Part shown: positions 1 to 9,365 of the stretch, piece by piece
How the letters are laid out: each line of letters begins with the position of its first letter
Position numbering within the stretch: position 1 is the first letter of the stretch
From: Oehlia diaphana
Taxonomy: Eukaryota; Glomeromycota; Glomeromycetes; Glomerales; Glomeraceae
Assembly (NCBI GenBank): GCA_003833135.1
Contig: QZLH01000394.1
Span: forward strand, 69,700 to 85,390
Direction of reading: 5' to 3'
Length of the DNA stretch: 15,691 bases
Translations under genes and position numbers: made by a program
The notes under the pieces: generated by a model
Told to the model about the DNA's origin: nothing
The model's input: the letters and a program-made list of their open reading frames with translations, nothing else
Database searches by the model: none

Positions 1-64
1 TCGTATTCATTAGTTTTTTTAAAAAATGTTCAAAAACAAATTGCTTATTAAATATACGGAATTT

Positions 65-124
65 GTATACGGAATCTATAGAAACGTACATAAAATGTAT
101 ACAAAACGTATCCTTTCCGTATAC
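65..124. repeat. inverted repeat GTATACGGAA/TTCCGTATAC
   Basis: Two 10-bp arms (65-74 and 115-124) are perfect reverse complements about 40 bp apart. A further ATACGGAA half-copy lies just upstream (54-61). The right arm leads into ATATTTCTTATAGGG, which has a close relative at 11394-11410. This suggests the end of a dispersed element. No target-site duplication was identified, so the element type is unknown. Confidence 0.5.
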
Positions 125-366
125 ATATTTCTTATAGGGAAATATCCTTCAAGACTCTCATATATCGGGATGTAAAAGAAGGATTCGATTGGTAACCGTA
201 ATATAATTTTCAAGCAGTATACCTAATTTCCGAAAACCGTTTCCTTGGGAAACGATCAAAGTCACGTGATTTTGTTTTCTCAAATTCCGGGATTGGATGT
301 AATCGTAAGATCAACTAAAATTTTTTACTTATTTTGGTAACGATTTTTTCTTCCAATTACGAAATC

Positions 367-382
367 GTGACCCATGGGTCAC
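367..382. repeat. palindrome GTGACCCATGGGTCAC
   Basis: A perfect 16-bp palindrome. Two related palindromes occur at 6932-6947 and 7076-7090. Here and at 6932 the palindrome is followed by a similar context: an AGTC or GGTC motif, then some tens of bases later a CACATGAT motif (418-425 here, 6989-6996 there). The three look like copies of one dispersed repeat. An alternative is a dyad-symmetric protein-binding site. Confidence 0.6.
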
Positions 383-747
383 AGTCGTCTTGTTCCATAC
401 TGCGGTCAATAATCATTCACATGATAATACCCTTAATCATGACGAAATAGCGTTAGTAATTTTATCAAGTTTATGCTAAAGAATATTATGATTCAAATTT
501 ATATGGATTCATTAATTCGCCATGATGTATAAAAAAATAAAAGCCCTTATATCGGGCGAAATTTTCAGATAAGTGCCACTAAGAAATATAAAAAAAAAAT
601 GCCTTTCCGGCTAAGAAATATAGATTATAAGCGAAACTATCAAAGAGGGAGGGCCTAGCTCATAAATGAGAGTCCCAGCATCAATTTTATTTCGCACTAT
701 TACCCCCACTGAACGTGTTACTGTTATTACTACTATTACAAAACTAA

Positions 748-978
748 CTACTTATTTTCCTCCTTTTCAACCCATTCGATAATTTTATCTATAGAAGCTC
801 TTCTTGGTGATTTTTGACGACGATAAAAACTGCTAGCACTAAGTCCAATTTCGATTGATAAAATATTGTACAATTGTGTTGGAGAACGAGCTTCCCTTTT
901 CCTCCTATTATTAAAAAGAGCCGTAAATTCGACCCAATATGTTTCATATTCATCTGTATATTCGGAATATTGTCCCAT
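748..978 (-). CDS. small protein with possible helix-turn-helix, 76 aa
   Basis: An intact ATG-to-stop frame of 76 residues on the minus strand, rich in charged residues. Residues 1-30 are acidic, then basic (NNRRKREAR at 23-31). Residues 33-71 read like a small helical bundle of the lambda-repressor/XRE kind: helix, turn at IGLSASS (44-50), a basic putative recognition helix SFYRRQK (50-56), and a closing helix SIDKIIEWVEKE (62-73). If the fold is real, the protein could bind DNA, but no family is recognised with certainty. The start is chosen because it is the first ATG and has a favourable context (TTCCATGG). The frame stays open upstream to a TAA, so an upstream exon cannot be excluded. 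No membrane segment or signal peptide is visible. It is isolated, with about 360 bases to the next gene on the same strand. It may be a partial gene or a chance frame, but its composition argues for coding. Confidence 0.5.
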   Translation of the reverse strand: MGQYSEYTDEYETYWVEFTALFNNRRKREARSPTQLYNILSIEIGLSASSFYRRQKSPRRASIDKIIEWVEKEENK

Positions 979-1343
979 GGAAACGTGACTTGTGGAAGAG
1001 AATCGACTAGATCCTACTATGTTACCCGCTTTTTCTTCCTCCGGTTATATTTACTTGTTTTTAAAAACGACTGCGGTTAACATATCACAATGGCGAAGTT
1101 ATCAGATAAAAAAGTGACGATTTGTCGCGCAGATCACTTTCGATAAGAAAAAAAATTTATTAATACATGCAAAAAATAAATACAAGATCGGGACTTTGCC
1201 CGTGATACATGACGTCTATGCTAATGCTCCTATTTCTGAAATATTAACTAAAGACATATGTCTATCCTAATTATCTATTTTACCCGCCCAATGATGATTT
1301 TTGCTGATTAAAAACCCACTTGATTTGCCCAAATAATTTCCAA
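979..1343. other. intergenic spacer, no gene seen
   Basis: This lies between two minus-strand genes: upstream of the 76-residue frame and downstream of the multi-exon gene. Positions 979-1080 may carry the 5' leader of the small gene. Beyond that I see only AT-rich sequence and a weak hairpin around CGGGACTTTGCCCG (1189-1202). Confidence 0.5.
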
Positions 1344-2114
1344 CTAGATCATCGCGGGATAGTGATGGTATGATGGGTAGTTGATAGGTAGAGGTGTAGG
1401 CATAGGCGAACACAAAAAAACTTCGACATTATCATTCCCATCTCCAATACCATTTTGAACTTTTGTTATTACCCAGTCGACACCTGAAATTGGATATCAA
1501 ATAAAAGAGTCAGTAATAATCGCATTGATTTTGATCAAATAGTATTTTTTCGAATTTGTTTTACAAGCATACCCGTAGTACATATACAAATCAGCATCAT
1601 CATAAGTACGTTTTTGCGATTGCATTGCAAAGATGCATGTGCATCTAAACCTATAGGCGAGTGTTAAGTTATTATTTAATAAATGCAAAATATCAACTTG
1701 AAGCTAACTTACCGTGACAATGTAGAAACCAGACACGTAGATGTCGCATGATTTTAAAATCACCTAGACTATATCTAAGACAAATATCATTGAGAAGGTC
1801 ACGGCAACCACAGAATCCTTTGATATGATCTTTTAAGTAACGTGGCATATCAAATGTTAAATAGCCTCCCGACAATTCAACCATGCCTATTTCGTATCCT
1901 CTCTGAGGCGTTTTCGGGTAGGTAGGAATACTCCTAGAAGTTGACGGATTCACAACAACTTCAGCATTTGGAATATTAACAAAATATGACAACGAAGCAC
2001 GATTATCAAAACTAATCTATCGGAATTGATATCTTTTTATTTCAAAGCACCTACCAATAGAAACGGGTTTTTCGTGGTGTTTGGCAATAAGAAGGTGGAA
2101 TTGTAGAAAGAAAC
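1344..2114 (-). CDS. multi-exon orphan gene, 5' end unresolved
   Basis: Reading the minus strand, coding-like segments join in phase. Exon A is 2114-2051 (begins FFLQFHLLIAKHHEKPVSIG). Exon B is 2011-1713 (SFDNRASLSYFVNIPNAEVV onward, about 100 codons, tryptophan- and cysteine-bearing end RHLRVWFLHCH). Exon C is 1650-1573. Exon D is 1483-1344 (VDWVITKVQNGIGDGNDNVE, ending in a proline- and tyrosine-rich tail and TAG). The intron after B has a GTAAGT donor and CTATAG acceptor (62 nt); the one after C ends in CCAATTTCAG (89 nt). The A-B intron would be only 39 nt. Exon C is the weakest part: another frame there (RTYDDADLYMYYGYAC) also looks coding and can join D through a GTAAAA donor. No ATG is fixed. 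A frame beginning MSDKLHDLPLITF at 2244 is a possible first exon, but the splice joining it is poor. About 193 residues are predicted from exon A. No known domain, membrane segment or function is recognised. Confidence 0.5.
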
Positions 2115-2753
2115 CTATTAATGTTTAAAGTTTCTCGAGATATTTCATTTTGTATAGATGTTAAAGACAAAAATTAAAATACGAAAACGCGTGTCTTAAC
2201 ATTATAAAAGTAATTAATGGTAAATCATGTAATTTATCTGACATGAAAAGCAAATACATTTAATAAATTTAAATAATTATATTAAATTTATTACGTTATG
2301 GTAAAATTATCAAGCAAAATGTTAAATACGAAAATTACATGTGACCTTTGTGACCTTAAAATTTTATATACTTTTTTTTACTGTGACCTAATTCAGGGAT
2401 ACTCTATTTTTGCATATGACTTTTGCTTAAAAATACTTATAACATTAATCAACACGTGAAATCAAGCCAATCATCGGATTTTTAACTTGCTGCCTTGACT
2501 ATATAAGGCAAGCGTGATGTTTACCTGTCGCCTGATCACGTGATTACGTGAACGCGCTGTTTATATTTATTTTGAGTGGTCTGATTTTTATTTGTCACAT
2601 ACCTATTTGTCACCGGGCCATCAAACATGGCACACAAAAAAGGGGTGCTGCAAAAGACTAAGATGACGTATAAATCATTATTTAAGTCGCGTAACTGCGT
2701 AAACTACTAGTTACGATTTCTTTTCTTTTTCATTCGACATTTGTAAATTTATA
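2115..2753. promoter_or_regulatory. intergenic region between divergent genes
   Basis: The minus-strand multi-exon gene reads left from here and the plus-strand 197-residue gene reads right, so this is a shared upstream region. The left part is very AT-rich. It contains CACGTG (2453-2458) and a 10-bp palindrome ATCACGTGAT (2535-2544), followed at once by ATTACGTGAA. CACGTG is the classical basic helix-loop-helix (E-box) target, so regulation by such a factor is plausible but inferred. Confidence 0.5.
2669..2675 (+). promoter_or_regulatory. candidate TATA box for the 197-aa gene
   Basis: TATAAAT lies about 80 bases before the ATG at 2754, which would leave a 5' leader of roughly 50 bases. A second candidate, CTATATAAGG, lies near 2499-2508, just before the ATCACGTGAT palindrome. 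Which one is used cannot be decided from sequence alone. Confidence 0.35.
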
Positions 2754-3489
2754 ATGCCTCCAAAAACTAAAAAAAATTCTAAAGCTAAAGAACCTAGGTA
2801 AGTCAGTTCTAGTTTATTAAAATAACACTTTTTCTTATATATTAATTATACTTTTGTTATTAGATTGCTTAGTACACCTCAAGAGATTTCCGACGCGTAT
2901 AATGAAGACTTCAATATTTGCCTTGCTGAAGCAAACCCCGAACCATTACCAGGTATATTGTTGTTTTCTCTCTCTTAATAAATATAGTCGAATATTTTTT
3001 TGGTGAACTCAGCACTCTATATTCTCAGGAGAAATGCTCTTGGAGCCCACGACTACTCTCGCAAGTAAACCAGCTTCAGAATGGAAAGATAAAGACGTTA
3101 GACCTCTAGCTGAGCTTCTCGCAGGAAGAATCGCAATAGACGGTAGCGGAAAAAATCTTCCAGGAGCAAATGCCCTCGGGAAAATTGGCTCAGATTTTGC
3201 AGAATATGTTTTTACTCATCCAAACATTAGGTCTATTATCGACCCTGTGTATGTCGTGATCGACCTTACTACTACTGCTGGAAATGCCCCTCCGGATAAT
3301 ATTAATGTATATCCTCCTAATCGAACACATCCTGTTGTAGTTCCTTTCCCAGGATCCAATCATGTTTATGCATTTAATGGTGCCGGATCGACAGATAATG
3401 CACAACATCTGATCGGATGGCTTCAAGGCACCAATCTAGGACTTCGAGCATATGTATTTAACACGCCATACGCAGTTGTTTTATACTGA
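2754..3489 (+). CDS. three-exon orphan protein, 197 aa
   Basis: Exons 2754-2797, 2864-2952 and 3029-3489 join in phase to give 197 residues. Intron 1 (66 nt) runs from GTAAGT to TTATTAG; intron 2 (76 nt) runs from GTATAT to TTCTCAG. The exact phase agreement across both junctions makes this the best-supported spliced gene here. The protein starts with a lysine-rich basic tail (MPPKTKKNSKAKEPR), then an acidic stretch (about 18-45), then a globular-looking region of about 150 residues rich in G, A, P and hydrophobics, ending in PYAVVLY. There is no signal peptide, membrane helix or recognised motif. The basic N-terminus could be a nuclear-type signal, which is only a guess. The last exon is visibly less AT-rich than its surroundings, which may mean strong coding selection or a different origin. 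The ATG is chosen because it begins the basic tail; ATG 3034 would miss two well-spliced exons. Confidence 0.75.
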
Positions 3490-4070
3490 TTGAGAAGCCA
3501 TTCATTAATCACAGTAATTAATTATCTTTTATAATCATTTTATTGTACTAGTGGTGGGGTAGCTTACTTGCATAGTTGCATGTCTGTCTATATATTTACT
3601 AAATTTGTATTATCATTTTATTGTACTGGTAGTACTTGCATGTCTACTAAATTTGTATTGATAATGTAATATCATATATTTGTAATAACTCAAGAAAAAT
3701 AAAATGTGCTCTTTGTGCTAAAATCATAGTACTGACGAAGGATTTTTGTGTCTTTCTAAGAAAGTTTCAGTTTTATTATATAGATTGAGGAAAATATTCG
3801 AGTTTAAGAAAGGGTGTTCAGTTTGCAAAATTTCTTCATTCCCGGCGATTTTATCACAAGAAGCTATCTCTCATCTTTTCATTTTTATCGGCTAATTATT
3901 GACAGGTATTGACGCTAGTCCTATTGTTAGAGAAGAAAAACAATGAGAATTGTACTAGAAAGAGACGCATATTTTATTAGCATAATGTGCCCTTCGAGCA
4001 GTCGGACGGACTGATTATACGCAATGTTTGCACAAGAACTCTGTATAAAGTGTGATAACATTTCTCATTA
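3490..4070. other. 3' region of the 197-aa gene, no further gene
   Basis: Downstream of the stop lie an imperfect tandem duplication (3534-3659) and an AATAAA at 3698-3703 that could be a polyadenylation signal. The remainder, up to the C-terminal end of the convergent minus-strand gene, shows no coding exon that I can support. Confidence 0.5.
3534..3659 (+). repeat. adjacent imperfect duplication in 3' flank
   Basis: Copy 1 (3534-3611) and copy 2 (3612-3659) abut exactly. Both begin ATCATTTTATTGTACT and both end ACTAAATTTGTATT, sharing a TACTTGCAT and TGCATGTCT core. Copy 2 lacks about 30 internal bases. The arrangement indicates a local tandem duplication followed by a deletion in one copy, within the likely 3' untranslated region. 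Confidence 0.75.
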
Positions 4071-5347
4071 TCATTTTTCATCAGGAAATAATTTGCTGAA
4101 CACTTTATCTATTTTTTCTACGACAAGATCTAGTTTATTTTCTAATCTATCTACTTTCGTGTTTAACGCACTAATCTCAGAACTAATTAAGTACCGGGAT
4201 TCTAATTCCATACAATTTTGAATCCCATATTGTTTCGGATTATTTATCTTACCATACATAGCCGTAACTTTTTTTTTTTTTCAAAGGCGATCACCGTAGG
4301 ACGTGTGATATGTACATGTAAGTGGCCATGACATTCCTTTGCTTGTTTGTTTCGTGTTTCCAAAGCCTCCCAAGAACCAAAATTCAATGCAAACAATTCA
4401 ACGGGAGTGTGTTCTGTATTCTCGCAAATCTCTCCGACCAAATAGGATGATACAAAGGTCTCAAAGATCCATGTCCAAAAGTCAAGGTCAACGGCGAGTT
4501 CCTTATTATTTTTATGATTGATAGGACGAACGCCTTCTGGTATTGGGAGTCCCTCATAACCTTTGCCCGGATGAGGGCAAACAAGAATTTCACGAACATT
4601 CTCTGGTTGTGAAATAGCAATCCAGCCGTCCTTTTCTAGCACAATGCGCTCGTCTTCGACATACCAGTTGCAAAAACGATCATTACGAAGTTTTTGTGGA
4701 ACAGTTTTAGCGCAAAAAATTCGAGGCTGATAGACTCCAAAAGGGTGATACCCTGAAATAGCACAGACGTTAGTTTCGTAATTAAACCAGTCAATACACT
4801 TATAGTTATATTTAGGAAACTCACTTTGGTTACAGAGGAGGTGTCTTCTTCAAACGAAGTGGAGATACGTTTGCCGCCTCGTCCTTGTTTATTTCTAGTA
4901 TTTGTTTTCGAAGAGTTGGCCGAGGTGTTGGTTTGTGATGAAAACAAACATTCAGCATGGCGAGCACAATAAGTGTTTGATGGGATAGATTCTTCTTGGG
5001 ATTTGTGGGGAGGCAACGGAGGAATGTAATTGTTCCTAACTTCGTCGACATATTTTCGGGCAATACGCAATACATCCTGTTTTTCAAACTTGTGACACAA
5101 ATAAGATTGGCTCCACTTGTAAGAAATAACCCCATGTAGTTTTTTGGTCATCAATGGGAACTATCTCAATGCGAAAGGTGCTGAAGACCGGATTGTTTAC
5201 AATAAAATCTAAACAAATGGTTCCAATTTGAACTATTCCATTCGCAATATCGTTAAATGGATCTTTAATATCGAATTCACCGATTTTAACTATCGGCTTC
5301 TCTTCTAAAAGAATTTCGTTAAAAGTATTCCCACTATTAGTCTCCAT
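4071..5347 (-). CDS. HIT-motif (histidine triad) protein with coiled-coil tail
   Basis: The minus-strand start METNSGNTFNEILLEEKP (ATG at 5347) leads into a multi-exon gene. A phase-consistent model is exon 1 5347-5201, exon 2 5115-4869 (S/T/N-rich linker) and exon 3 from 4752. Intron 1 (GTAAAC to ACAAG) is 85 nt. Intron 2 (GTATCT, ACTAAC branch site, TTTCAG) is 116 nt. Exon 3 runs WYVEDERIVLEKDGWIAIS, then CPHPGKGYEG and FALNFGSWEAL, and ends in HGHLHVHITRP. HLHVHIT matches the HIT consensus of alternating histidines and hydrophobics; family members are nucleotide hydrolases or transferases with a catalytic central histidine. The substrate is unknown. After the motif, 13 A residues shift the frame to a stop at 4244. 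The next frame (4259-4071) carries a heptad-patterned coiled coil (SEISALNTKVDRLENKLDLV). Intron 2 interior also looks coding (KYNYKCIDWFNYETNVCAIS), so alternative splicing or frameshift decay remains possible. Confidence 0.55.
4270..4281 (-). other. homopolymer frame break in the HIT gene
   Basis: On the coding strand a run of 13 A (plus-strand T run spanning about 4269-4281) separates the HIT-motif frame from the coiled-coil frame. With 13 A the first frame ends at 4244. The two frames are consistent with one another at a run length of 11 or 14. This is a classic site of sequencing or assembly error and of polymerase slippage, so the break may not be real. Confidence 0.6.
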
Positions 5348-5423
5348 CGCAGAACAACTCAAATAATACTGCGATAAATTTAAATACCCGAGAACTAGTC
5401 TTTTTATTTTCTCACCGTGGGTA

Positions 5424-5453
5424 GAAAAGACATAGATGGAAAAGACATATATG
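5424..5453. repeat. 15-bp tandem repeat, two copies
   Basis: GAAAAGACATAGATG is followed directly by GAAAAGACATATATG, with one difference. It lies about 80-105 bases upstream of the start of the HIT-motif gene, in its promoter or leader. It could be a duplicated factor site or simple slippage. Confidence 0.7.
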
Positions 5454-6931
5454 GAAATCAAATACCGAATCTAGACAAAAAAGCTAGATGATTATCAGCC
5501 GTTAAAATCTTGTTAATCATTATAAAATAATCCTTCACATCCATAGTTAGTTACCAGGATAATCGGCTGAGAAACTGTTACACGGAATAGTTCTTAGTTT
5601 GTAAGAAATATTATTGATCCCGCTAGTCACTACCAAAAAGTAATTCGAAGCTAACATCTCATCTTTTTTACACATTAGAACAAATATAGGAAGTAATAAT
5701 CTATATAATCCAATCTAAGAAGAATTCTACGTATATGTTTTTGAATACCAAAATCCGATAACTTATACGGTTATACCTGAACTCAATTCCATCACCTCCA
5801 CTCTTTCACGCTATCTTTAGTGTTTTAATGCTTGGAATAACTAGCCGTTCAGCTGATCTTAATGTTTGAGGGTAACTAACAATGAAATTGTGCCAATTTC
5901 CGTATCCCAAATTATTTTATTCCATGCAGAAGAACGTATTTATTTCACAGTTGAAACATCCATGTTACTTCTCGTTTTCGATAAGTCGAGACTAGCCAAA
6001 GCCACTATTTGCTTTTTTATATTGATCCCGTTGTTAAATCATTATTCGTCTATCACTTTCGATTACTAAAAAATTCGGGTAGTGATTTGATTGTGATACC
6101 AGTCTAGGATTTTCTTTAACAAACAAGGACATGTTCATAGGCTGATATTTTTGTCACGGTTTTTATAGCTGCTGAAAAAATTCATACCATAGACAGACTT
6201 GATCAACGCCCGCAATGAGGCAACCTCGTCAAGTAATTTCCGTTCACGAAATAGTAGTTGAAGCAGGAGAGTCGACTAAGACATGAACACTCTTAGGCAG
6301 TTTCTCGGGACAGTAGTCCTCTATTCCCTTATTACAAGAAGTTCGGGTTAGTCCTGAAGTGAGAGATTGCTACTGATCGGAATTTCCACTTTCCATAACT
6401 TGAGCTTGTCTGAATTGACGAACTCTGGTGTCTTTTCCTTCTGAAGAATTTTTAGTTCACTAATGGGCTCATCTCTACTAATAACAGAGAAAGTGTTCAC
6501 AGTGTATTATTACATTTGGTTAAGATTCTGATTTTGATTAATGGAATCATGGAAAGTGAACTCAGTTCTCGTTTAATAAAAAATTATCATAGGCACTGCG
6601 GTAGTTCTCTTGACTTTCCCGAAACGCCCATCATTGTGGCAAGATAGTTTCGAAGGTAATCATAGTACTCTAGATGTCAGAAATAATTGTACAAATATAA
6701 AGTGAGCCTTAATTGTTATCTAAGTAAGCTACCGTACTGGTAAGCAATATAATATCCGGTTGAGAATTTATAATATTTCTAGGCATACTCTATCCTTCGG
6801 ACCTTCTGAGATAATAGTATAGGCAGCTATATCTTGTAAAGCCAGAAATAGTAGGGCCATGTTAAATTCGAAGATTATTATTTTTTAGACTGGTCACATG
6901 AAGCATAATAATTTAATAAAATAGGCCAATC

Positions 6932-7102
6932 GTGACCCAAGGATCACGGTCTCGTAGTTTGTAAATCGTTATAGATATCCGCAGTTGTCACATGATTTGC
7001 CAGAAAGATTATACTACACAGTCTACATTCCTACTGATAAAGAAGTATACTACGAGATAATGATACAATGCAACTGTGACCTGAGGTCACGGTCTCGTAG
7101 TT
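6932..7102. repeat. paired palindromic repeats with shared tail
   Basis: Two copies of a GTGACC...TCAC palindrome followed by GGTCTCGTAGTT: 6932-6959 (imperfect, GTGACCCAAGGATCAC) and 7076-7102 (GTGACCTGAGGTCAC, perfect 7-bp arms). Copies start 144 bases apart. Between them, at 7049-7057, sits ACTACGAGA, the inverse of the shared tail TCTCGTAGT. A related palindrome is at 367-382. This looks like a dispersed non-coding repeat family. The function is unknown. Confidence 0.65.
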
Positions 7103-8833
7103 GAACATCTTTGTATAACACAATATCTTTCTATTAACCGATAAGAACTAATAACCCGTTACTTGTCACTTGTGCATAGGTAAATTATCCAACAATAGAT
7201 TTTTTACAGGAAACTTGCTGCGAGATTGTCTTCACAATAAATGTAATACACGGTTATCGACAATAATTATAATAGTATGGGCAAAGCTTTCACTGGAGTC
7301 CAGAAGAATTTCACAATACACTAGATACGTTAAGCATATCCCTTAATTAGAACCAACTCGTTCAGCATAATTATCACTCGACTTTGCCCACTATGTGCTA
7401 TATACAACTGATCTCTAATTCAGAAAGAACATCTCGTCCTACAAACAAACTGCTCGCTCTTTTGTAAAAACTATTTGATATATTTCGTGATTACTAAATA
7501 TTACTTGGACATAAAAAAATAACATATTGATTCGTATCATTTCTATTTGTTCATTTATTTACTGTTTTCCTTATACCGAAGGAATATCTTTCAAAACCAG
7601 ACAATAAGGTCCCCATTATTATCGGCAGAATATTATCTCTGAATAATAAAAATATATCATCCTCCTTATCTCATAAATCAATTGCTATTCTTTATCCCAA
7701 TAATAACGTGAACGCCTTTGGCTAGTATCACTAACCTTGTAATAAGATGAAATATGGCATCTGTGAATGTTACAACAGTTATCACACACGACTAGTTTAT
7801 TCTGAAATCTATGTCTATTTCTTTGAATGAGAAAAAAGAAATTATATATGAGTAAATTTGCAAGACAACATATTCACTTAAATGTCAAAAGATCACTAGC
7901 CCGAATATTTTGTTTTGTCCTCATTGGAAGAAAAGTAGTAAAATAGAATGTGTAGGGTAATTACTCACCTTGCATATTCCCGCCCAAGTTAATTCTAAAT
8001 GAACTTTGTAAAAGTAACCGCAATTAACGCAATGCATAACAGTAAATTTTCACTAAAAGGTACCGGAATTATGAGAAGAAGCATTATAAATAGTAAATAT
8101 GTCTTACACGTAGACTGCGTAAAATGAAAATAGCACTTTTTACTCCGGATATTTTGTTTTCATGGAAATTATATACAGTATATATAGCCCGTAGATTATC
8201 ATGTAACATTCACACGTGCAATTTATTTTTATCCCTTAAAAATCGATGCAGCTAATATCTGAATTGCTATTGGTGGACATATTACCATTTTTATACTAGG
8301 CTGAGTAATCTTATAATGAAAATGAAACAATGAGCAAGAAGTGTTTACATTCAAATGTTTAGTCAAAGAAACATACAGAAGCATCCACTATTTTTTGGAC
8401 ACAGCTGAGATTGACATAAGTCATAGTAAAATCCTTTGTGTGCAAAAATACTATACATCCAAAGTAATGTCCTTCAAGCATTTAACAATCAGGACACAAT
8501 CTAAATATCCATGTCTCAGTAAAAGGGGAACAAAGAATAAATAGTAGACTACGGTAATAATAGCACACAGAATATGATTCTCGTTTACCAACAGACAATT
8601 GATATATAAAGGAGACAGTAGTAGCTTGGTATGTTAATATACTATTTATTAAAATTATTTGTTACTACGTTTCGAAAGAATGCCTTCCATCGTCACCATT
8701 ATACTCACGCTATTCTTTGTGTATATTTTTTTATTCATAGGTACAAGTGTAATGTGGTCATGTATTTGCATCTACAATATACGAATATTTAGTTACTGTA
8801 TTTATTAAACAAACTATTTGATATGAGTGGAGC

Positions 8834-8848
8834 CCAGGCTATGCCTGG
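8834..8848. repeat. hairpin CCAGGC-TAT-GCCTGG
   Basis: A perfect 6-bp stem with a 3-base loop, unusually GC-rich for this region. Such GC-rich hairpins commonly mark the ends of mobile elements in AT-rich fungal genomes, which is an inference. No partner end or target duplication was found. Confidence 0.45.
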
Positions 8849-9014
8849 AATCATCGGATAATTATTTTGTAAAGAATGTCTAAGGACGTACTATTTCCAG
8901 GAGTATGCTAAGCACAGTCTTGCTAAATCAGTTACACCCATTGGTAACGATAGTCATTTGTTATCCTTGTTATTCCACTTATTAGTTTTTGCTTGGGACA
9001 TTGCGAAATGATCA

Positions 9015-9029
9015 ACAGGGTAGCGCGGT
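9015..9029. repeat. solo terminal motif ACAGGGTAGCGCGGT
   Basis: This 15-bp string matches the inner part of the right terminal repeat of the 391-bp element (ACAGGGTAGTGCGGT at 11860-11874) with one difference. No opposite end was found nearby, so it may be a broken copy of the same family. Confidence 0.45.
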
Positions 9030-9365
9030 CAACCATGTAAATCAAAAGTATATCAAGTTAAAAAAAATATTATTAATTGATAGTATTTTTTTTTGTAACA
9101 ATAACACTATAAGTTAAAATTTTTAATATTACAATAATGCAAATATATACAATTAATATAATGATGATAATATCAATTAATTTTCTATAACTGATTATGT
9201 AATGTTGATAATGCAAATGATTTTAATTTACTGTAGCAAAGCATTAATACGACATGATTTTGACTACTCATTATATATATTTATATTTCATGTTCAATTA
9301 GATGTGCACTTTAACGATTCTGCATTTTGAGAAAAAACATATAAAGTTTATGGATACGATTTTAT

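Larger units (their letters stand above)
1..747. other. gene-free repeat-rich segment
   Basis: No convincing coding exon was seen on either strand. The segment holds short repeats: an inverted pair GTATACGGAA (65-74) and TTCCGTATAC (115-124), a TCACGTGA palindrome (262-269), a perfect 16-bp palindrome (367-382), and a small GCCC/GGGC hairpin (543-557). The block CGTATACAtatttcTTATAGGG (118-139) recurs in variant form near 11389-11410. The last 80 or so bases are probably the 3' untranslated side of the small minus-strand gene that follows. Confidence 0.6.
5348..8833. other. long gene-free segment
   Basis: About 3.5 kb with no frame that starts at ATG and looks coding; the two longest open stretches (5866-6069 and 8341-8544) begin at TTG and GTG. 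Base composition is less skewed and more evenly mixed than in the poly-A/T-rich DNA beyond 9050, as expected of old decayed repeats. It contains a 15-bp tandem repeat (5424-5453), the GTGACC/GGTCAC palindromes (6932-7102) and CACGTG at 8213-8218. I see no RNA gene: no tRNA B-box-like GTTCRANNC in a plausible setting. Confidence 0.5.

Noticed and set aside
543..557. GCCC/GGGC hairpin resembling a bacterial terminator
   Set aside because: The window is eukaryotic; the stem is only 4 bp and no T-run follows.
874..1080. Plus-strand open frame of 68 codons
   Set aside because: It is antisense to the 76-residue frame and its leader, with a composition that looks like a shadow of that strand.
5866..6069. 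Open frame of 67 codons
   Set aside because: It begins at TTG, not ATG; there are no splice sites or coding bias, and its length is expected by chance.
8341..8544. Open frame of 67 codons
   Set aside because: It begins at GTG and has no convincing coding character or exon borders, although its lower AT content was noted.
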